A stretch of DNA of 64,000 bases from Symbiodinium natans (lineage: Eukaryota > Sar > Dinophyceae > Suessiales > Symbiodiniaceae). The translations under genes and the position numbers were made by a program. Below the pieces are notes generated by a model, which worked only from the letters and a program-made list of their open reading frames with translations, was not told the DNA's origin and did no database searches. The stretch covers positions 74,501 through 138,500 of the forward strand of contig CAJNDS010002234.1 in NCBI GenBank assembly GCA_905221605.1. The letters run 5' to 3'. Shown piece after piece: positions 1 to 15,700 of the stretch. Position 1 is the first letter of the stretch, and each line of letters begins with the position of its first letter.

Positions 1-2901
<2,901 letters not shown>

Positions 2902-2931
2902 CTGAACAGGCGTTCAAGGGGAGAGCAAGGC

Positions 2932-3060
2932 TTAGCGGCTGAGCGGCTGAGCATCCCGGAAACCCTCTTCCACCCGTCTGCAGAACTCCAGCACTCCAGC
3001 ACCGCGGAGGTGTCGAGCCTTGTACTGAGAGATGACTACCATCTTGATTGGCAAGCGCTG
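2932..3060 (-). CDS. Exon of uncertain ownership between kinase and coiled-coil gene
   Basis: A coding-like minus-strand stretch reads about 40 residues, including MVVISQYKARHLRGAG and VLEFCRRVEEGFRDA, then meets a TAA at 2932. It lies only 31 bases before the kinase Gly-loop exon. It may be the 3' end of the upstream coiled-coil gene. It may instead be the kinase N-terminal exon, ending at a GC donor just after GFRD with a tiny intron of about 50 to 60 bases. A second coding-like piece, FPQLARAIDAIRTMRK (about 3215-3270), lies just upstream in transcription. I cannot decide from sequence alone. Confidence 0.4.
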   Translation of the reverse strand, partial: QRLPIKMVVISQYKARHLRGAGVLEFCRRVEEGFRDAQPLSR

Positions 3061-3606
3061 GGGTGCAAAGCAAATTGGCTTTGCTGCAGCTTGCAGCTGG
3101 GGGGGCCCTCTTAAGTAGGGGGTTTGGTCCGTGACTGCCAGGATGCTTGGGTGGGGGTGGAGCTGGAGTATGGGCGAGTGCCGTCTTGGTGCCCTGAAGG
3201 CTTCAAAGCTTACTTCCGCATTGTACGTATGGCATCAATGGCACGTGCGAGCTGCGGAAAGTTTCGCCACCGCTGCATCAGTAAAGTTCATGTTGTCTAA
3301 GCCGTCTAAGCGGTCTGGGCAAAGTCTTGAGCCCCAGCAGAGGAGACGGCACAACGACGGCTGCGGTGCTCAGGCTGCACTGATGCTGCGCCTTCTCCGA
3401 CTTGCGATCTGCACTTGCCACACTTGCCGTTCTTGCTTTTTAACCGGAGCGTGCCACGACATGCTTCCTTGTTGGATGCATACGATGAAGGCCCCAAGGC
3501 CAGGCACAACATGCACCGGCAAGAGGGGTTGTCATGCAGCAGCCCTCTCTGAAAGCACTGGCGCTGCGCCGTGTGTTAGCACAGCACCTCTGCTGACTCT
3601 GCTGCA

Positions 3607-6600
3607 TCAGTGCTGGTTGATGATGCGCAGGGCATCCTGGGCCAAGGCTCGCAGGCGCAGGCAGCTGAGAAGTAGCCCCAAGGAACCCCGAAAAACTGCT
3701 TGGGGACCTGGAGGCACGTGGTGTAGTGCCTCAGCGCCTGCAAGATGTCATCGTCGGCCTCTCGCGGGGAGGCTTTCGGGCTCTCACGTCCCGCGCCCAG
3801 GGCACCACACGTCGCCTGTGATCTCTGGGCCGTCTCCAACTGGAGCTGCGCCTCGACTGCCGCCACCTGAACACTCAATTGCCATATCAGGACGCTGGCA
3901 CACATCTGTGTGCAATCCCATATTTCATATATGTCCCACGCCTTCTGCTCAATATACGTGGTGATTGTATCGTCCCCTGCATACGAGAGGCAGCTCTGTG
4001 AGGAAACCAGTTTCAACAGATCATGCGGCCTCTTGACCATCTTACCGCAAACCGAAATCAAGAAGACCTGATTCACTCACCTGTGTCCCTCTGCTGCTTG
4101 ATGCTGTCCAGCTCCGCCCTGAGATGCTGGTACCTTGTCTTTGCTGGGCACAAGATGCAAAGTTGAGGGATGCCTTAACAAACAAAACCGCGCGCCCTGC
4201 AGAAACATCGCACTGATAATGGCACACGGGGCTATGAAAGGATGACAGACCGGCACATCACCCAAACAGCTGGCGTTATGAAAAAAACCACAGATACGCA
4301 GGTCAGGAATGACCCTACACAGCACGGAAATCTCTGGCTTGGTGTTGAGCAGCCTAATGACCCAAGGCCTGTAGCGAGTTCGGCGTCGCAGGCAATGAGG
4401 CTTCGAACCCTTGACTGGACTTCACCCCACATCCGACTTGGCAGTGCCTGCAGCAACTTCAACCTCCGGCTCACTGTGTTGGCCTTTCGCCGGCACAGCC
4501 ATTTCCTCCTCAGGAGGAGGCGGCGCGACAATTGCATGTGCGCGCCAACCGAGGCCGTGAGGCCGTCCCAAAGGTTCATGGCGCACGCGCCGGCCAAGGC
4601 AGCTGGCAGCTAGGCCTCTGCTCGCCAGGTCTGTCCCAGTTGCTTCTGCTCACGTCGCTGTGCCTGGCAGGGGCCTATGTCATGGCTCGGCTGGCTCGGA
4701 CATTCAGTGTGAAGAAAATCCCAGCCTGAGCTTTGAGTGCAGCGGACGTCTGAGCCTGTGGACACACCGGCAGGCCCAAACTGCCCTTGAGGATAGAAGG
4801 GGCTCTGGAAAGAGAGGAAAGAGAGAGGATGAGAGAGAGGGGAATGCCCCCCCGTTCAGTCCCCACATCCATCGCATCGGAACGGAGCCATCCTCAGCTC
4901 CCAGCCTCGAAGTCCGAAAGCGTCTTGGTGAAAGCAGCACACGCTGCTGTCCGGTCCTGAGGATTGTTACAAGGAGCTCAGGCAGGTGGAGAGGAAGGCT
5001 CCCCCAACAGAGGACTCCAAAACAGAGTCGCTTCGACAGCCAAGGGGCACCCTTCTCCTGCTCGTGCGCTGTGACGCATTCGAAGACATCCTGGGCTCAG
5101 CTGGACGTGGCTGGACTGCGCGCTTTGTTGCCCTAAACTACAGGCATGTACCATCCACCCGTCCTTCGAAAGCAGGGCCTTTCTCCTGTCGATGTCCTTC
5201 AGACAAAATCAGGCTCGAGACCCTCGGAAAACTTGAGGGCTGTTGTGGCCCTCGAGGGCAGCAGGAACATTGGCAGTCCTAGATTCCTAAAACATCCTTT
5301 AGGTCCTATGCACATAAAACACCTACACGTGCACCCCCCCGCCCCCAAAAAAGAAAGACAGCTCTCTCCCGGATCTGCTTCTCGCGCGTCTCCGCGAAAT
5401 CCCGCTCCACAGCGGCCATGCGACGCCCCAAGGTCTCCAAACCTGGGGCGCTGACAGTCTCAAGGCATAGGGGGGGGTTTCCAAAAATAGGGGGTACCCT
5501 GAATTTTACCCCAAACAAGTGTTTTCCCTATTATTGGAACCCCAAAAGGGTACCCCTAGTTTCGTAAGCCCCCATTTGAAGCACGGTGAAAGAAAGGGAA
5601 CAGAAGCCCCTCTCAGGTCTCTCTCTCACGGACGTTCATCTCAAAGGAATACACAGCTTGGCCACTGGAGTCCAGCTGATCCAGCTTCTTTGTAAAGACA
5701 GCCTCCAGTCGGTCCTGCCATAGCAGGCCACTAAACAGTTTGGAGGTGGACTGCATAGTACTCTGCAGCGTTCGGGTCTGAGAAGCTTGGTTTGCTCTTG
5801 GTTAGCAGTGGCCTGCAGAGCGTGCACCTGGGCATCAAACATGGAAGCCAGCGCACGATTCGCCTGCTCAGAGCTCGGGGGCAAATTGCTAGCGGCGCCA
5901 CTTTCTGGGATGATGATGCCGGGAAAGCTCAATGCGCTTGCAGATGCAGCCTTTCTACTTCGCAATGCACTAATCACACATGTGCGGCAACTGGCCTCAG
6001 CGCGACGGTGGACTTCTGTTTGCACAGATTCCACAGCTTTCATCATGTTCGCCCGAACACCTTCGTGGCAGCATGGCGATGGTTGAGCTGCTGCTGGATC
6101 TGCTGATATGCTGGCCCTGCCGGTCATGGCTGCATTGAGGGCTGGGCCATCCAGCTTGGAGCCATCCCGGTCTATGCGGTTCCTGCAGAATCGGATGTGG
6201 GAAGGTGATACTCAGACAACACCTGATATAACATACACAGATATAACATACATCATGTATGTCCGTGCCTTGTATCCTCCTCCCATTGGGCTTGGAAGTT
6301 GGAGAACTTGTCTTTCAATGCAGAGATCTTTGCCTGGCAAGCGGGAGGGCGAAGGCGCACTTTGGACCTTCAGATGGCACTACGAGGCTTTCCCACCCAA
6401 CACTTCCAGGGCTCTGGGGTTGAGCGACTCTAGGATTCGGGCAGCATTTGAAAACTTTGGTTTTTAGGGCTTAGGGCAGGTTTCAAGGTAGTTGGAGTTC
6501 AGGAGGTTCGCACCAACGCTCTTTCTGGCCTTCAGGGCTTCAGTTGCATCCCTTTGAGAACTGGGAGGGCAGACTTGTATCGTTACACGCCATCTGGCTT

Positions 6601-7850
6601 TAAGGTACCAGCAACTGAGACCGCCGTCCCCAAGACCACAAAAAAGAACGAACGCACCCCGAAAGCACAGATTGTTGGCACAGCTTCCCCAGCTGTGACA
6701 TGCTGATGCGGCAGCAAGTATCAGCATGGGCCTGCATCGCGATCTACCCGCACCTGGACTGAATGACTTATGGGAAGGGCTTGATGCAGCTTGGACCCCC
6801 CTGCCTTAGCCAAGCTCCAGGGATCAGTCCATCAGCCAGATCCAGCAGGATCGTACCAGCTTACAGGACTCATGCAAACTGCTGGCGTAAGAGATGACGT
6901 CCCAGAACAGCCATGGACATCTTAGCTTCAGCTGAGCATACACGAAGCTTCTCAAGATCCAGGGGTGCAAGGGGCAAGATGGTGCAAGCGAGCACAGGCC
7001 CTCTGGAGCTGGCTCCCTGGCTCAGGCAGAATCGCCGGGATGTGGGTGCATTTTTTCTCGCGTCATTCACGTTTTGCCCGGTACTCCGGCTGCAATGCGA
7101 CAGAGCCGATTCTGGATGCCCGGGTGCTCTTTGAACCTGGAACACACGGGCAAAAACAACATACAAGCACATAGGACTCAAAGGACTTCCTCACGCCTCG
7201 GCAGCATCTCCTCAGCGAATCGAGCAGCTTCAGAGCAGGGCTCGGCGGCCAGCGATGCGAGAGACTGGCAGGAGCATGCTGGAGCAGTGGCAACAAAAGT
7301 CTATAGACTGAACATCCCAGTCTGCGCGCCTCCTCTGTGATGTCGGGAAACTGCTCTGACTGAGCCCTGGCTGCTACCAGTAGAAAGGCCACGAAGGATA
7401 CGAAGGGCTCATGGTGTCATCTATCGGATTCCCTCCTCTTAAGGCCCTGGCCGTAGAAACCACAGGAAGAGATCCCTTGCCTCCCCACCGGCCAAGAGGC
7501 CCTCGACCTCGGAGTCTGGCCTCTACCACCCCTCACATCGCAACATTTCACCCCGAGGACTTTTCTGCAGCATCCTTTTTTGTCAAAGTCTCAGTGTCGA
7601 ATGCTTCCAACTTGGAGAGATTCTCGTCGCAGCGTCGCGCCTGGGAATGTTGTGGGATCAGATGGCACAGCAGCCGCCAATTGGGCAGTCACGAGGGTTT
7701 AGACTTAGGGGGATCTACAAACGAGCACCTCCCCTTTCACGACAAGGTGCCTTCCTGCAGACACACAGATGCGGCTACCCGGATGCCTCGATCTCGCAGA
7801 TGAGATCCTCCGCTTTGGTCAGAAGCTCTGCGTCCTCAACATCTCACTTT
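3607..7850 (-). CDS. Coiled-coil-rich protein, many small exons
   Basis: No family is recognised with certainty. Consecutive minus-strand exon-like segments encode charged, heptad-like helices: DAELLTKAEDLICEIEASG (about 7783-7848), NLSKLEAFDTETLTKKDAA (about 7560-7640), CSEAARFAEEMLPRREEVL (about 7186-7250), AKISALKDKFSNFQAQWEED (about 6275-6345), MMKAVESVQTEVHRRAEA (about 5995-6050), NRALASMFDAQVHALQATAN (about 5800-5865), DRLEAVFTKKLDQLDSSGQA (about 5655-5720), LETLGRRMAAVERDFAETRE (about 5380-5440), RYQHLRAELDSIKQQRD (about 4085-4135), VAAVEAQLQLETAQ (about 3815-3865) and RLRALAQDALRIINQH with a stop at 3607. A striated-fibre (SF-assemblin/beta-giardin-like) protein would fit the pattern, but that is a guess. 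The final stop may be intronic, because GC follows ACCA there. Start and exon borders are not resolved; more than one gene could be present. Confidence 0.55.
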
Positions 7851-9988
7851 GAACTGAAATCTCTCCGGCGCTCAACAGCCTTGCGCCTTCACCAGCTTCA
7901 GCCGAGATGTCAAGTCTTCGAGCCAGCCTCATGCCCAACCAACGAACATCCTCCAATGAACTGCAAGGTGCTGCTGTGCTGTTGGGCAGATATCTACTTC
8001 CTTCCTCATAGGTCAATGTGTTGCATTTTAGTCAAGTTCAGACATCGAATGAACAGCCATCTGGTCGATGAGTATGAGGGGATAAAGGCAAAGGGACCGA
8101 TAAAGCCTCAGCTTGATGTTTGTTATGTTGAGCTGCAACAGCCACTTCTCATACGTGCAGCCAAGGAACCATTCCGCACTTTAGTGCTCCTGCATTTCAT
8201 TCATTCCATGTGCGCGGTGCCACGCTCTGTTGACCCTCATCTACCACAAGACCTCGAACCTCTTCCTCAGAAAGTGCCGGTGAAGATACGACGTGCGCTG
8301 CCCCCTCCCTCCATAGTAGTCTGGTTCATCCCAAGGTCCTGGCTCGCCTCAGATGACAGCTCTAGCCGACTTCAACATCCAGGCATCAACTGCACACCAA
8401 AACTCCCGGAGCTTGGAAACCCTTGATGCCAGGAGGCCATGTCAGATTACCATCTCTGGTCAGGAGCTGGAACTCCCTCTCTTCCTGACTGCTGGGCTGA
8501 GAATCCATACAGTAGCCAAGAACAAACCAAGCCATAACCAAGCCATCCTGATCGGCCTCGTCCTCGCCATGAACCACACCCACGGCGCAGCGAAGGGGCA
8601 TTCGAGCCTTGGTCGGCTCAAGGTGTCACGCGCTGCAGGTCCGATGGCATGCTGTGCCATTGAAACACTGGGCTCAACTAAGCAGGCGCCATCCATCATG
8701 AATGCTGCATATGCTGCATGTGAGGGGTAAATCATGGAGCTCGCTCCTGCAGCTTCTTGCTAGGCGTCCGACCATTCCTCCACCAAGCGCGGCGCCGTCA
8801 TCCTTTGCAGCTCAGGACATGGAACAAGCTCATAACCAGCAGGAGATGTAATATTTGCGTCTCTGCAAATTCAGAACTGCTGCTGTGAACGGAGCAGCCT
8901 GCGAGTGCCAGAGACTTTCACCGTCCAGGGCCACCTTTCCCAAAAGCAAAGCTCATAGTCCTAGTTTTGCGGAAGTGCATATGAAGAAGCCGTGGCAATG
9001 GTAGTGGCAGAGTGGCAGGGGTAGCGGACGTGCAACTTGGCTGCGAATGCGGAAAAGAGACCCGAACCGTACATCGGGCCTCGGGTGCTTAGTTGAGGCT
9101 TCAGGGGCGGGGCTAAGGATGTCCAATGTGGCTGTGAATGCGGAGCCCGAATTCGTACTGCATTTGCTCCTGAAAGGCTTACTTGGTTGGGGCTTCGCCA
9201 CGCGGGACGAACGACGTGCTATTTGGCTGCGAATGCGGAAAGAGAGTGCAACAGTGCAACAGGACAACTGATTCTTCAACAACAACAACCGTAAACCCCC
9301 CCTCACCGGGCGCACCGTGCAGCGCTGCCAGAGGCCGTCGCAGCTCAGCTCCAGGGACCCAGTGCGCAGCCGGCCATCCTGCTGGGTTGAACTCTTCCTG
9401 CTTCTTAGTAAGGAAATTGAGATACCATTTTTCACAGGGCATATACAGATTCAGACATCCAGTGTGGACATCATGCGCACGTCGTCATCGAGTTCATCTT
9501 TCGAAAACGGGCCGTCACACTGCGTAGGAAATCCTGGAGGGTCTCCTGCTTTCACCCTGTCAACAACAGCTTCACAAGTAGAAGCAGCTGGACAGCTACA
9601 TCCTCGATCACATGGAACCCTATCCCAAATCCGCCTACTTAAGACTTCTGTACACCCCGACGACCCCTTCATCACTTTCGGCTTACTAATGACTGACCGT
9701 GGGCTGAAAACTCCTGGCACCCTTGGATGCCATTAGGCAAGTTCTCAAAGTTGAGGAAGAATGGTCGAGCTGAAATGGTCTGCGATTTACAGCCTCTGAG
9801 AGGGTCTAAAGTGAAGTTGCGAAAGACTCCTGCGCGTGCGATACGCAGACTCCCCCTCCGGCACATTGTGACCGACATCCGCACGCTACACTTACGCTTC
9901 GTAGAAACTACTGCACGTCCACATGCGATGAACATTTGAGGTTGACAATTTCAGAATTACTTGTTGGCGCGGCCTTGAGGCATGAGGC

Positions 9989-10252
9989 TCACAATCTCAA
10001 CATCGAGGCTGCTGCCCGGAAAGAAGTCCCTAGCATCATGTCCCCTGCCTTGTCGGCCAGCGGCATGGGAAGCTCACCTGAGTGCAGTAGACTCCATGTG
10101 AACAGACTATGCAGGTAGCAGGACTCGTTCCTCATCCATTTCCAAAAGGCCCTTCTCGGGCCAGGACGGACATCAGACGTGCTCTCATCGTTTTGGCTGT
10201 CCTGTCCTGTCATGGTAAGCCGCAAATTGGCCTTGCTTGAGTCCGAGCCCAA
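9989..10252 (-). CDS. Exon-like ORF of unknown protein
   Basis: An 87-codon open minus-strand frame with hydrophilic, low-complexity-free composition: SDSSKANLRLTMTGQDSQND near its start, then RRAFWKWMRNES and MPLADKAGDMMLGTSFRAA. It has no recognisable domain. It sits in line with neighbouring minus-strand exon-like segments and may be an internal exon. Not identified. Confidence 0.3.
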   Translation of the reverse strand: MGSDSSKANLRLTMTGQDSQNDESTSDVRPGPRRAFWKWMRNESCYLHSLFTWSLLHSGELPMPLADKAGDMMLGTSFRAAASMLRL

Positions 10253-12446
10253 GAGATCTCACAGCATTCTGATAAGTATTATTGAAATAATACTTAACTT
10301 CCCTTCACCAGAGCACACACGATGATCATGGTGACCAGTCCACTTGTGAGAGTTTGCGAGGTTCTCCTGTCTGTCGAATTTCGCGGAACAGGAACTTGAA
10401 GGCGGTTTGGCCACCCTTCTCCTGCCACAAAAGCAACGAAACACATAGAAACATAGCGTGATAGCTTTGCGTTGCACTCTTTGTGCGGAAGTGTGAGGAA
10501 CACGTCTCATGCCGATTCTGATATGGTGGCATCAGACCGCCGAGTTGAAAAGTGTGCCCCTGGTGCTTTGCATAACCTGCCTGCAGCTTGATGTAAACAA
10601 AAACGGGCTCGGACAAAACAGGTACACCCAAGAGGACATATTCATGACTAGAACGAGCATGACTAGAATGAGCAGCATAGAGCATCATGAGACTTTGTCG
10701 GTCTAGTTCCTTGCAGCCTGAGGCCTGATTGCTGGGACTTTGCTGCAACCTTTAGCTGAAACGTGTTGAAATTTACGAGGTATCTGAACCATACAGGGCA
10801 GCTTTGCAGTGCTCCATCGGCCTGGATCTGAAGCGGGCGCTCCTGAAGCAGAAGTATCGATGTATCTATCTATGTCACATGCATACAGTATTACGAAAGT
10901 TCTTGTCACCTGCAGCAGTTCCGCCAGAGTCTATGCCCTGCAGACTGTCACAAGGCACAAGAAGATCTTCCAACACTCAGCACTTGCCCGAACAAGAGCG
11001 TCCCCCACTCCTCACGAAGCAGAAGCCGTTCTCTCAACTTTGGACGGCCCGGTGCTTTCAGGAGAAGCTCATGCCTGGCCGAGTGTCAAGGATGTCAAGG
11101 TACGTCAGCTGTGCACCAACCACGCAACGATTGCGACGCACGCGCGTGCCAAGCACGATGCTATGATGAAAACAAATGGGCAAAGGCGTTTGTTTCCATG
11201 TCTGGCTGAGTATAGAACTAAAATTCTGGCTCAAGATGGCTCAAGGCTTAGCTAGCATGCCGCAGCCTGTAAGCCTGGCATTTTTCGAGAAGCGATCAGA
11301 TGGCACCAGTATGACAGTAAACAATCTGCGAAGACAAGTACCGAAAACACGCAATGAAAGGCTCAGGCTCAAGGGGGGTGGCAACTGCGGTCCCAACGTG
11401 TCCCAACACTAAGGCCTTTACTGATCGATCCAACAAACTAGCAACGCTCTTCGGCTTTACTCGCTCCTGGCAGACGACCTCCACGCACTACCAGCAGCCA
11501 CCGTCTCCATTGATTGCAGGCACTCACGACTGTACGAGCTTGCCCCATAAATTTAGGCTAGCGCACCGTTCTGGATCTGCTTGTTTTCCATTGGAGGCTC
11601 GCCGTTTGCACAAAGACTCGATGACGTCCTCTGCAACGGTCATCGCTGTTCACTACACCAGTTAAACAGCATGCTTCTTTCGCAAGATGTTCGGCGGATC
11701 TGTTACAAACCGCTCGTCATACAGCACCGCATTTGCGATGCTCCACATTTGTTGCACGGTTACAATCGCTATAGGATTCCTAGTAAGTAGCATCCCTATC
11801 ATGATACAATGCACACTATCGATAATTCTCATGTTGCATCACCATACTCTTGCAAGCTCTTTGCATCGGGACGCCTGGCCTAAACTTCTCCTCTCCACGA
11901 CGTAAACTGTCGTGGCGATGCAGGTGACAAGATGACGCCCACCCCCACCGCCACAGGCGCCGAAACCGAAAACCACAAGTCTCCTACATGCGTGTGTACA
12001 CACGGAGATCTCTCCCTATTATGCCAAAGATGAAGTCCATGTGGGGGAATGGTACACATCTCTTCGCATGGCATGGAGCCACGCCCACATTTCAAACACA
12101 AGAAGTGGCGTAGAGCCACCAGCCTTCTTTCCCCCTTCTTTCCCGGGTGGGAGGGTGGGGAACAAAAATTTTCGCCAGCTTGCTGCGAGCAAGAACCTTG
12201 ACCCATTCAACATGCAATTCACATGCAAAACTCATGCAAAAATTCTCATGAGAGTGCATGCACGGGTCAGACGAAAATTCCCAACAGAACATCATGCAGA
12301 ACATGGACACAAAAATTCCCATCAAAGAATTTTTGAGTTCATCTGGCATAAAACGCTGTCACACAAGTGTGAAGGCTTGCGTAAATGTCAGTGATGGCTC
12401 TCGATGGAAGGGGTTGCACACCTCCGAGTCGCAGTCTAGCCAGACC

Positions 12447-12743
12447 TTACGCATACAGGCAGGACATCAGCACTAGAAGCCTCGAGCCAGAAACAGCCAA
12501 AGCAAAATTTCCGAGAAACGCCCCATAACGGTCCTGAACCGTGGACTCGGGCTTGAGCGGCAATGTTCGAAACCTAGGAACAAAGCGCATGTTCACGTCT
12601 TGAAGAGCCTTGCAGAACCAAAATAACGCCGAGCAGTACACGAGTGAATGCATAGGCCGCATAGGGCAGAGTCCACAGCTGAGCGACGTATTGTCTTCGA
12701 AGTACACCCGCAGTGTACCAGCAGGTCGTTCATCGGATGCCAT
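12447..12743 (-). CDS. Exon-like ORF with hydrophobic segments, unknown
   Basis: A 98-codon minus-strand frame containing two hydrophobic stretches (around SLVYCSALFWFCKAL and FLGNFALAVSGSRLLVLMS) separated by the basic/polar segment RFVPRFRTLPLKPESTVQDR. It could be an exon of a small membrane protein, or chance. No family recognised. Confidence 0.25.
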   Translation of the reverse strand: MASDERPAGTLRVYFEDNTSLSCGLCPMRPMHSLVYCSALFWFCKALQDVNMRFVPRFRTLPLKPESTVQDRYGAFLGNFALAVSGSRLLVLMSCLYA

Positions 12744-13295
12744 GTAGCGGGGATGTCACGGAGGTAATGACTTTACACCTGGGCTGTCTCTGCCTTGCTG
12801 ATCTCGAACGCGAGGCTGTGGACGAATGCTGTTGTGTCCACACCACCATAGTGCTTGTGATGACTTGAGCAGACCAAGTGGAAGCAATTCTATCGCGTGA
12901 GGCTCTCTTGTTGGCTAGGCTTCGAACTGAACAGCTGCAGAAGCAATGACTTGCCAGCTCAATAACCTTCCACAGAAGCAAAACAAATCGCAAGCATGAT
13001 GGTTTTGCCGCAGCCGCAGTTTCAGCTGTCTTGGCTGAAGCAGATCATTTGCTTCCACCAGATCCCTTTGCCTGAGGACACGCGGCCAGCAAACGCGCCT
13101 GAAACATGCCAGCAACATGTTTTTCACGATAGTAGCCAGAGACACAACGAGTCTATCTTTACGCCAAGGTGCCAGGTGGCAGAGAGACTCCAGAGGCTGT
13201 CAAAGGAAGTTGGAGGGCAAAGTGGCTCTGAATTACTGTAAGGCATAGGCCCCGATGGCTGTGTAGTTTGCCACAACCTCTCCAACTTCCTTTGA

Positions 13296-15060
13296 TCACA
13301 AGGCCGTACCGCGCTCCAGATTCTGCCGCGTTTCCTAGCATGGCATGGAGATGCAAGGGCAGCTCTCTCTGCAGCCCTGTGCTGCTAAAGTTAAATCCAA
13401 GGGCCGCATGAAAGACTCCGTCAAGGGGCTACTTCTACTGCAAGGGTGGCAGTGACCCAAGCGCAGGCCTCTGTGTAGTCGCCGAAGAAGCGATCCAGCT
13501 TCTTGTTGAAGAAGCCTCGGACATTCTGTGAATGGAAAGGGAGCTAGGTAAATTTCCTGGTGTGGAAAAGGATACGATGTGAATAGGACAATCATCCCCC
13601 CCTCTTAGCAAGGCGCGATTCCTGTCGTTGACATACGTCCGATCTTCTTCGTCGTTGTAGGCACGCCTTTGCAGGGCTGAGCTTGGGGACGCAACTTGGT
13701 AAACGAAAGTCCATGAATGCCTTTCTTGAGGTTACGCATGTTTCGAATGCACACCTACCCACGCATGCAACTAACGGCATACGAAGATACGACATGTTGC
13801 AAAACACACATGGGCTGTCTGCAGAAGACACGCAATTGGGAAAATGCACAACCTCGCCCATCGAAAAGCAACCATACCCATGTGTTTCACAGCGCTGCGT
13901 ACCTCTTGCATATTCAACCACTGGCGACCCTAACAAATCTGAAAAAGGCTTTATGCAACGGCCTCCTTGAGAATTCCTTCTTCTTCTCCTTAGTGGCCCG
14001 AAAGAACCGGCAGGATACGGATACAACGCAAGAACTGGCAAGGAGACAGCGGGGAATGGGGCGGGACAGATAGAAGCGAAAGAGGCAGGCCCAGACAAAA
14101 AAAGAACAATATAATATGCGTATATATATATATGAATATAGAACGGCCAGAGCTGACAAGAGTCCAAGATCTTGTCCATGGCATCTCCTAGCCGTCGCTT
14201 CGCCTGTATGGCAGCCAGGCATGAGCACGAACCAGCACACTTCATCAGGCAATCAGGTCCTTCCTGCTCCAGATTCGCTCACAGGCTGGTGGCGCATCGG
14301 TCCAGAACCACACAAACATAACACGGCCAAATATAGGTTTTCCCAGGGCCTCCTCTGTCGGCTTGAAGCCGAAGCCTGCAAACTTCAGGCCTTCCAAGAA
14401 CAAGCAAAACAAGGAACGACTGAGAAACGACTCCTTGATCGCTCCCAAGTGCCTTCTTCACCTTCATCTTCTAGCTGCTTCTTTTGCTTTTCATAAGCCT
14501 GTGCGGCAGCATGGACAGCCTTCAACACCTGCTGCCGATGACGTGTAAGTCTTACACTCAAGTTGGCGTCCTGGCGAAAAAGCGCGGCCTCTGGCTGGAA
14601 CTGGATATGCTTCAGCCGCTTCTCATGAGCCCGCAGAAGGGAATCCTTCCATGGGCGCCATGGTCAGGTCTCTAACTCGTACTTTGGAGTGGGAACCCAA
14701 AGCACAGAAGCCTGTCGGGCACCTCACAAACGCTTCACTGGTTCGCCTCAATTCAAAATGCACATCGCTGCCAGTGAAGGTCCTGGTTGAAGACGTCCCA
14801 GCCGAAAGCATCAGGGTTGCCTGCAGCCAAGAACGCTCGGTCTCAAACTGCGGAACACTTTGGCAGAGCTCGTGTCCGTTCTGTCTCAGCAGCCTTTCTT
14901 CTTCTTGGCTTCTCGAGCTTCTGCGGTCCTTCAAGGAGATGAGAAGCAGACGCTAGCATGTCAGGTGCTCATGCTCACAGGTCGAGGCTGAGGAGCATGC
15001 TCCATGGTGTCATTGAGGTAGTCCTTACCCTCGGGCATGCCGTTCCTGCTGGCGGCTTGC
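13296..15060 (-). CDS. SYF2: Pre-mRNA-splicing factor SYF2
   Basis: A nuclear spliceosome component associated with the NineTeen complex. Exons in order on the minus strand: PEGKDYLNDTMEHA (about 15010-15045), TAEAREAKKKK (about 14890-14925), NPDAFGWDVFNQD (about 14780-14820, the FGWDVFNQ signature of the family), AHEKRLKHIQFQPEAALF with a helix ending AYEKQKKQLEDEGEEG (about 14450-14630), FGFKPTEEAL (about 14350-14380), AMDKILDSC (about 14165-14195), KEKKKEFSRR (about 13965-14000), RAYNDEEDRTYVNDRN (about 13625-13670), FFNKKLDRFFGDYTEA (about 13465-13515) and RQNLERGTAL followed by TGA at 13296-13298. The last four match the conserved SYF2 C-terminus in order, and the final RGTA is typical of the family end. 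Exon ends are approximate and the N-terminal exons are unclear. Confidence 0.88.
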
Positions 15061-15199
15061 AAAATGAGCAGTGGGAGGGGGCATGAGCACTTCAGGCAGG
15101 CACAATCGAACAGCACCAGAAGATGCATCTCTGTTATGTCTTGCCCAATCACAGAGCATCACACAGCTTCAGATGGTCCCGCTCCCTTTCGTGCAATAG

Positions 15200-15700
15200 C
15201 CATGTCTAAGGCCTGCTTTTGCTTCCTTTCTTGTCATCCTGCAGCTTGCGGGAAGGATTCGTGGCCATGACTTCCCAAGCTGCCTCGAAGGATCGAAAAA
15301 CCCATCTTCAGTGTGTTGCAAGTGGGCCTCCTCCTTCTCCTTCTTCTCTTCTTCGGCCGCTCTCCTTTGTCCAACCGCCAGGAAGTGACCAAACACTTCA
15401 TAATGACGAAAGCAGCCCCTTGGCCAAGGTCGGCGCTTGGCTGCCACCTTCTTCGAGTAGCCAGGATCCGACTCACGCTTCTGCTCCTCAACAACCTGCG
15501 AGGTGCCGAAGCAACGACCTGCCTTTCGTACCCAATAAACCAGCACTGAAGCCCACTTCTTGTGACAGCCTCCTTGTTGTTCGCGGCACGACCTAGATGC
15601 TTTTGACGACTCAACAACGCGCTTACTGCGGGAAAGCCTGTGGATCTTAGAAGGAAAAGCAACCTGGTACTGAGAAGAGAGCTCTGGTTCATCTTCAGCC
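15200..15700 (-). CDS. Probable N-terminal exons of SYF2 or of its upstream neighbour
   Basis: Two charged, helix-like minus-strand segments precede SYF2: VVEEQKRESDPGYSKKVAAK (about 15440-15500) and VGQRRAAEEEKKEKEEAHLQ (about 15320-15380). SYF2 proteins carry a basic/acidic helical N-terminal part, so these may be its first exons, but no segment matches closely enough to be sure. No start codon can be chosen. Confidence 0.35.

Larger units (their letters stand above)
7851..13290 (-). other. Unassigned region with scattered minus-strand exon-like segments
   Basis: No gene can be named here. Segments with protein-like composition on the minus strand include KVALDGESLWHSQAAPF (about 8895-8945), QPSSQEEREFQLLTRDGNL (about 8440-8500), CEKWYLNFLTKKQEEFN (about 9385-9440), CDGPFSKDELDDDVRMMS (about 9465-9520), EKGGQTAFKFLFREIRQTGE (about 10375-10435) and ERVKPKSVASLLDRSVKALV (about 11405-11465). 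They agree in orientation with the flanking genes, so one or two multi-exon minus-strand genes are likely. None carries a motif I recognise. Confidence 0.35.

Noticed and set aside
3131-3964. 277-codon plus-strand ORF
   Set aside because: Antisense to minus-strand exons with clearer coding character; composition rich in Arg, Ser and His without structure.
11216-11245. Similarity to the end of the dinoflagellate spliced leader (TTCTGGCTCAAG)
   Set aside because: Only about a dozen bases with a mismatch, and the CCGTAGCC part is absent; likely chance.
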